The position numbers and the translations under genes were made by a program. Of a DNA stretch of 64,000 bases, positions 63,929 through 64,000 are shown piece after piece. The notes beneath the pieces are model-generated. The model was not told the origin of the DNA. It was given only the letters and a program-made list of their open reading frames with translations, and ran no database searches. This DNA is from Desulfurococcaceae archaeon MEX13E-LK6-19 (lineage in GTDB: Archaea > Thermoproteota > Thermoprotei_A > Sulfolobales > Desulfurococcaceae): positions 831,612 through 895,611 of the forward strand of contig CP072660.1 in NCBI GenBank assembly GCA_029637525.1, in the 5' to 3' direction. Each line of letters opens with the position of its first letter. Positions within the stretch are counted from its first letter, which is position 1.

Positions 63929-64000
63929 CTAGACTGGTTGTGGATCCATCATTAGTTTTAGTAACTTCGTTGCTTCTTCGTCGGAGATGTCGATACAGTA
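63929..64000 (-). CDS. C-terminal end of a gene running off the window
   Basis: Reading leftward from the window edge, the frame gives DISDEEATKLLKLMMDPQPV followed by TAG. The composition is typical of a soluble protein and the frame is open to the edge. Only 23 codons are visible, so no family can be named. A plus-strand frame from an ATG at 63907 is less likely. Confidence 0.5.
   Translation of the reverse strand, partial: YCIDISDEEATKLLKLMMDPQPV

Noticed and set aside
63907-64000. A plus-strand gene beginning MSKEKKDSRLVV at the right edge
   Set aside because: Its continuation (LLLRRRCRY) is not protein-like, while the opposite strand gives a natural C-terminus.
1-64000. CRISPR arrays, insertion sequences, rRNA genes, replication origin repeats
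   Set aside because: None were found on reading both strands.

Overview
The window looks like chromosome of a hyperthermophilic crenarchaeon of the order Desulfurococcales, most like Staphylothermus. Supporting signs are the archaeal information-processing set (TIP49, RIO2, TBP, eL33, Sm-like protein, NucS, archaeal DNA ligase, Lhr-type helicase, archaeal-type S-adenosylmethionine synthetase), the AT-rich intergenic DNA with TATA boxes, the frequent TTG and GTG starts behind GGTG or GGAGG ribosome binding sites, and short GC-rich islands that mark structured RNAs. The genus is an inference. No rRNA operon, CRISPR array, insertion sequence or prophage was seen.

Layout. 0-12.8 kb: a 5'-truncated TIP49 ATPase, a divergent Nramp-like membrane protein, an ArsR-like regulator, RIO2 overlapping a DUF460 protein, S-adenosylmethionine synthetase, an RqcH/NFACT protein, unknowns, an SFM1-like SPOUT methyltransferase and a UPF0282 hydrolase. 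12.8-21.4 kb: NucS, a methyltransferase, an Sm-like protein, three tandem CBS-domain genes, a Mut7-C protein, AMMECR1, a GPN-loop GTPase, eL33 and DNA ligase. 22-26.7 kb: a secreted Lon-like protease, family 4 uracil-DNA glycosylase, and a pair made of a pseudo-glycosyltransferase/GtrA fusion and an intact polyprenyl-phosphate glycosyltransferase. 26.8-29.5 kb: a C/D-type sRNA candidate, a tRNA-Lys(CUU) gene broken into two halves, a phosphoesterase, TBP and a palm-domain-like protein.

29.5-41 kb holds a peptide-type ABC transporter. Its binding protein and two permeases are separated from its two ATPases by two opposite-strand genes (radical SAM and aKMT-like methyltransferase). 41-43.8 kb is a mevalonate-pathway operon (HMG-CoA synthase, DUF35 partner, HMG-CoA reductase). 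43.8-57.6 kb carries a radical SAM protein, an aminotransferase, a zinc-less MDR protein, a run of small unknown genes, the Lhr-type helicase, a glycosyltransferase and TldD/TldE. 57.6-60.2 kb is rich in small RNAs: a C/D sRNA whose guide matches the conserved 5' end of 16S rRNA, a second C/D sRNA on the minus strand, a hairpin RNA with a kink-turn-like loop, and a large (about 312 nt) minus-strand structured RNA closed by a kink-turn that fits no family I recognise. 60.3-64 kb has small unknowns, seryl-tRNA synthetase, a HAD phosphatase, a MIP18-family protein and a truncated gene at the right edge.

The strongest leads for new biology are the large RNA at 59879-60190 and the RNA cluster around it. 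The split tRNA-Lys is the clearest unusual gene; split tRNAs are already known in this order.
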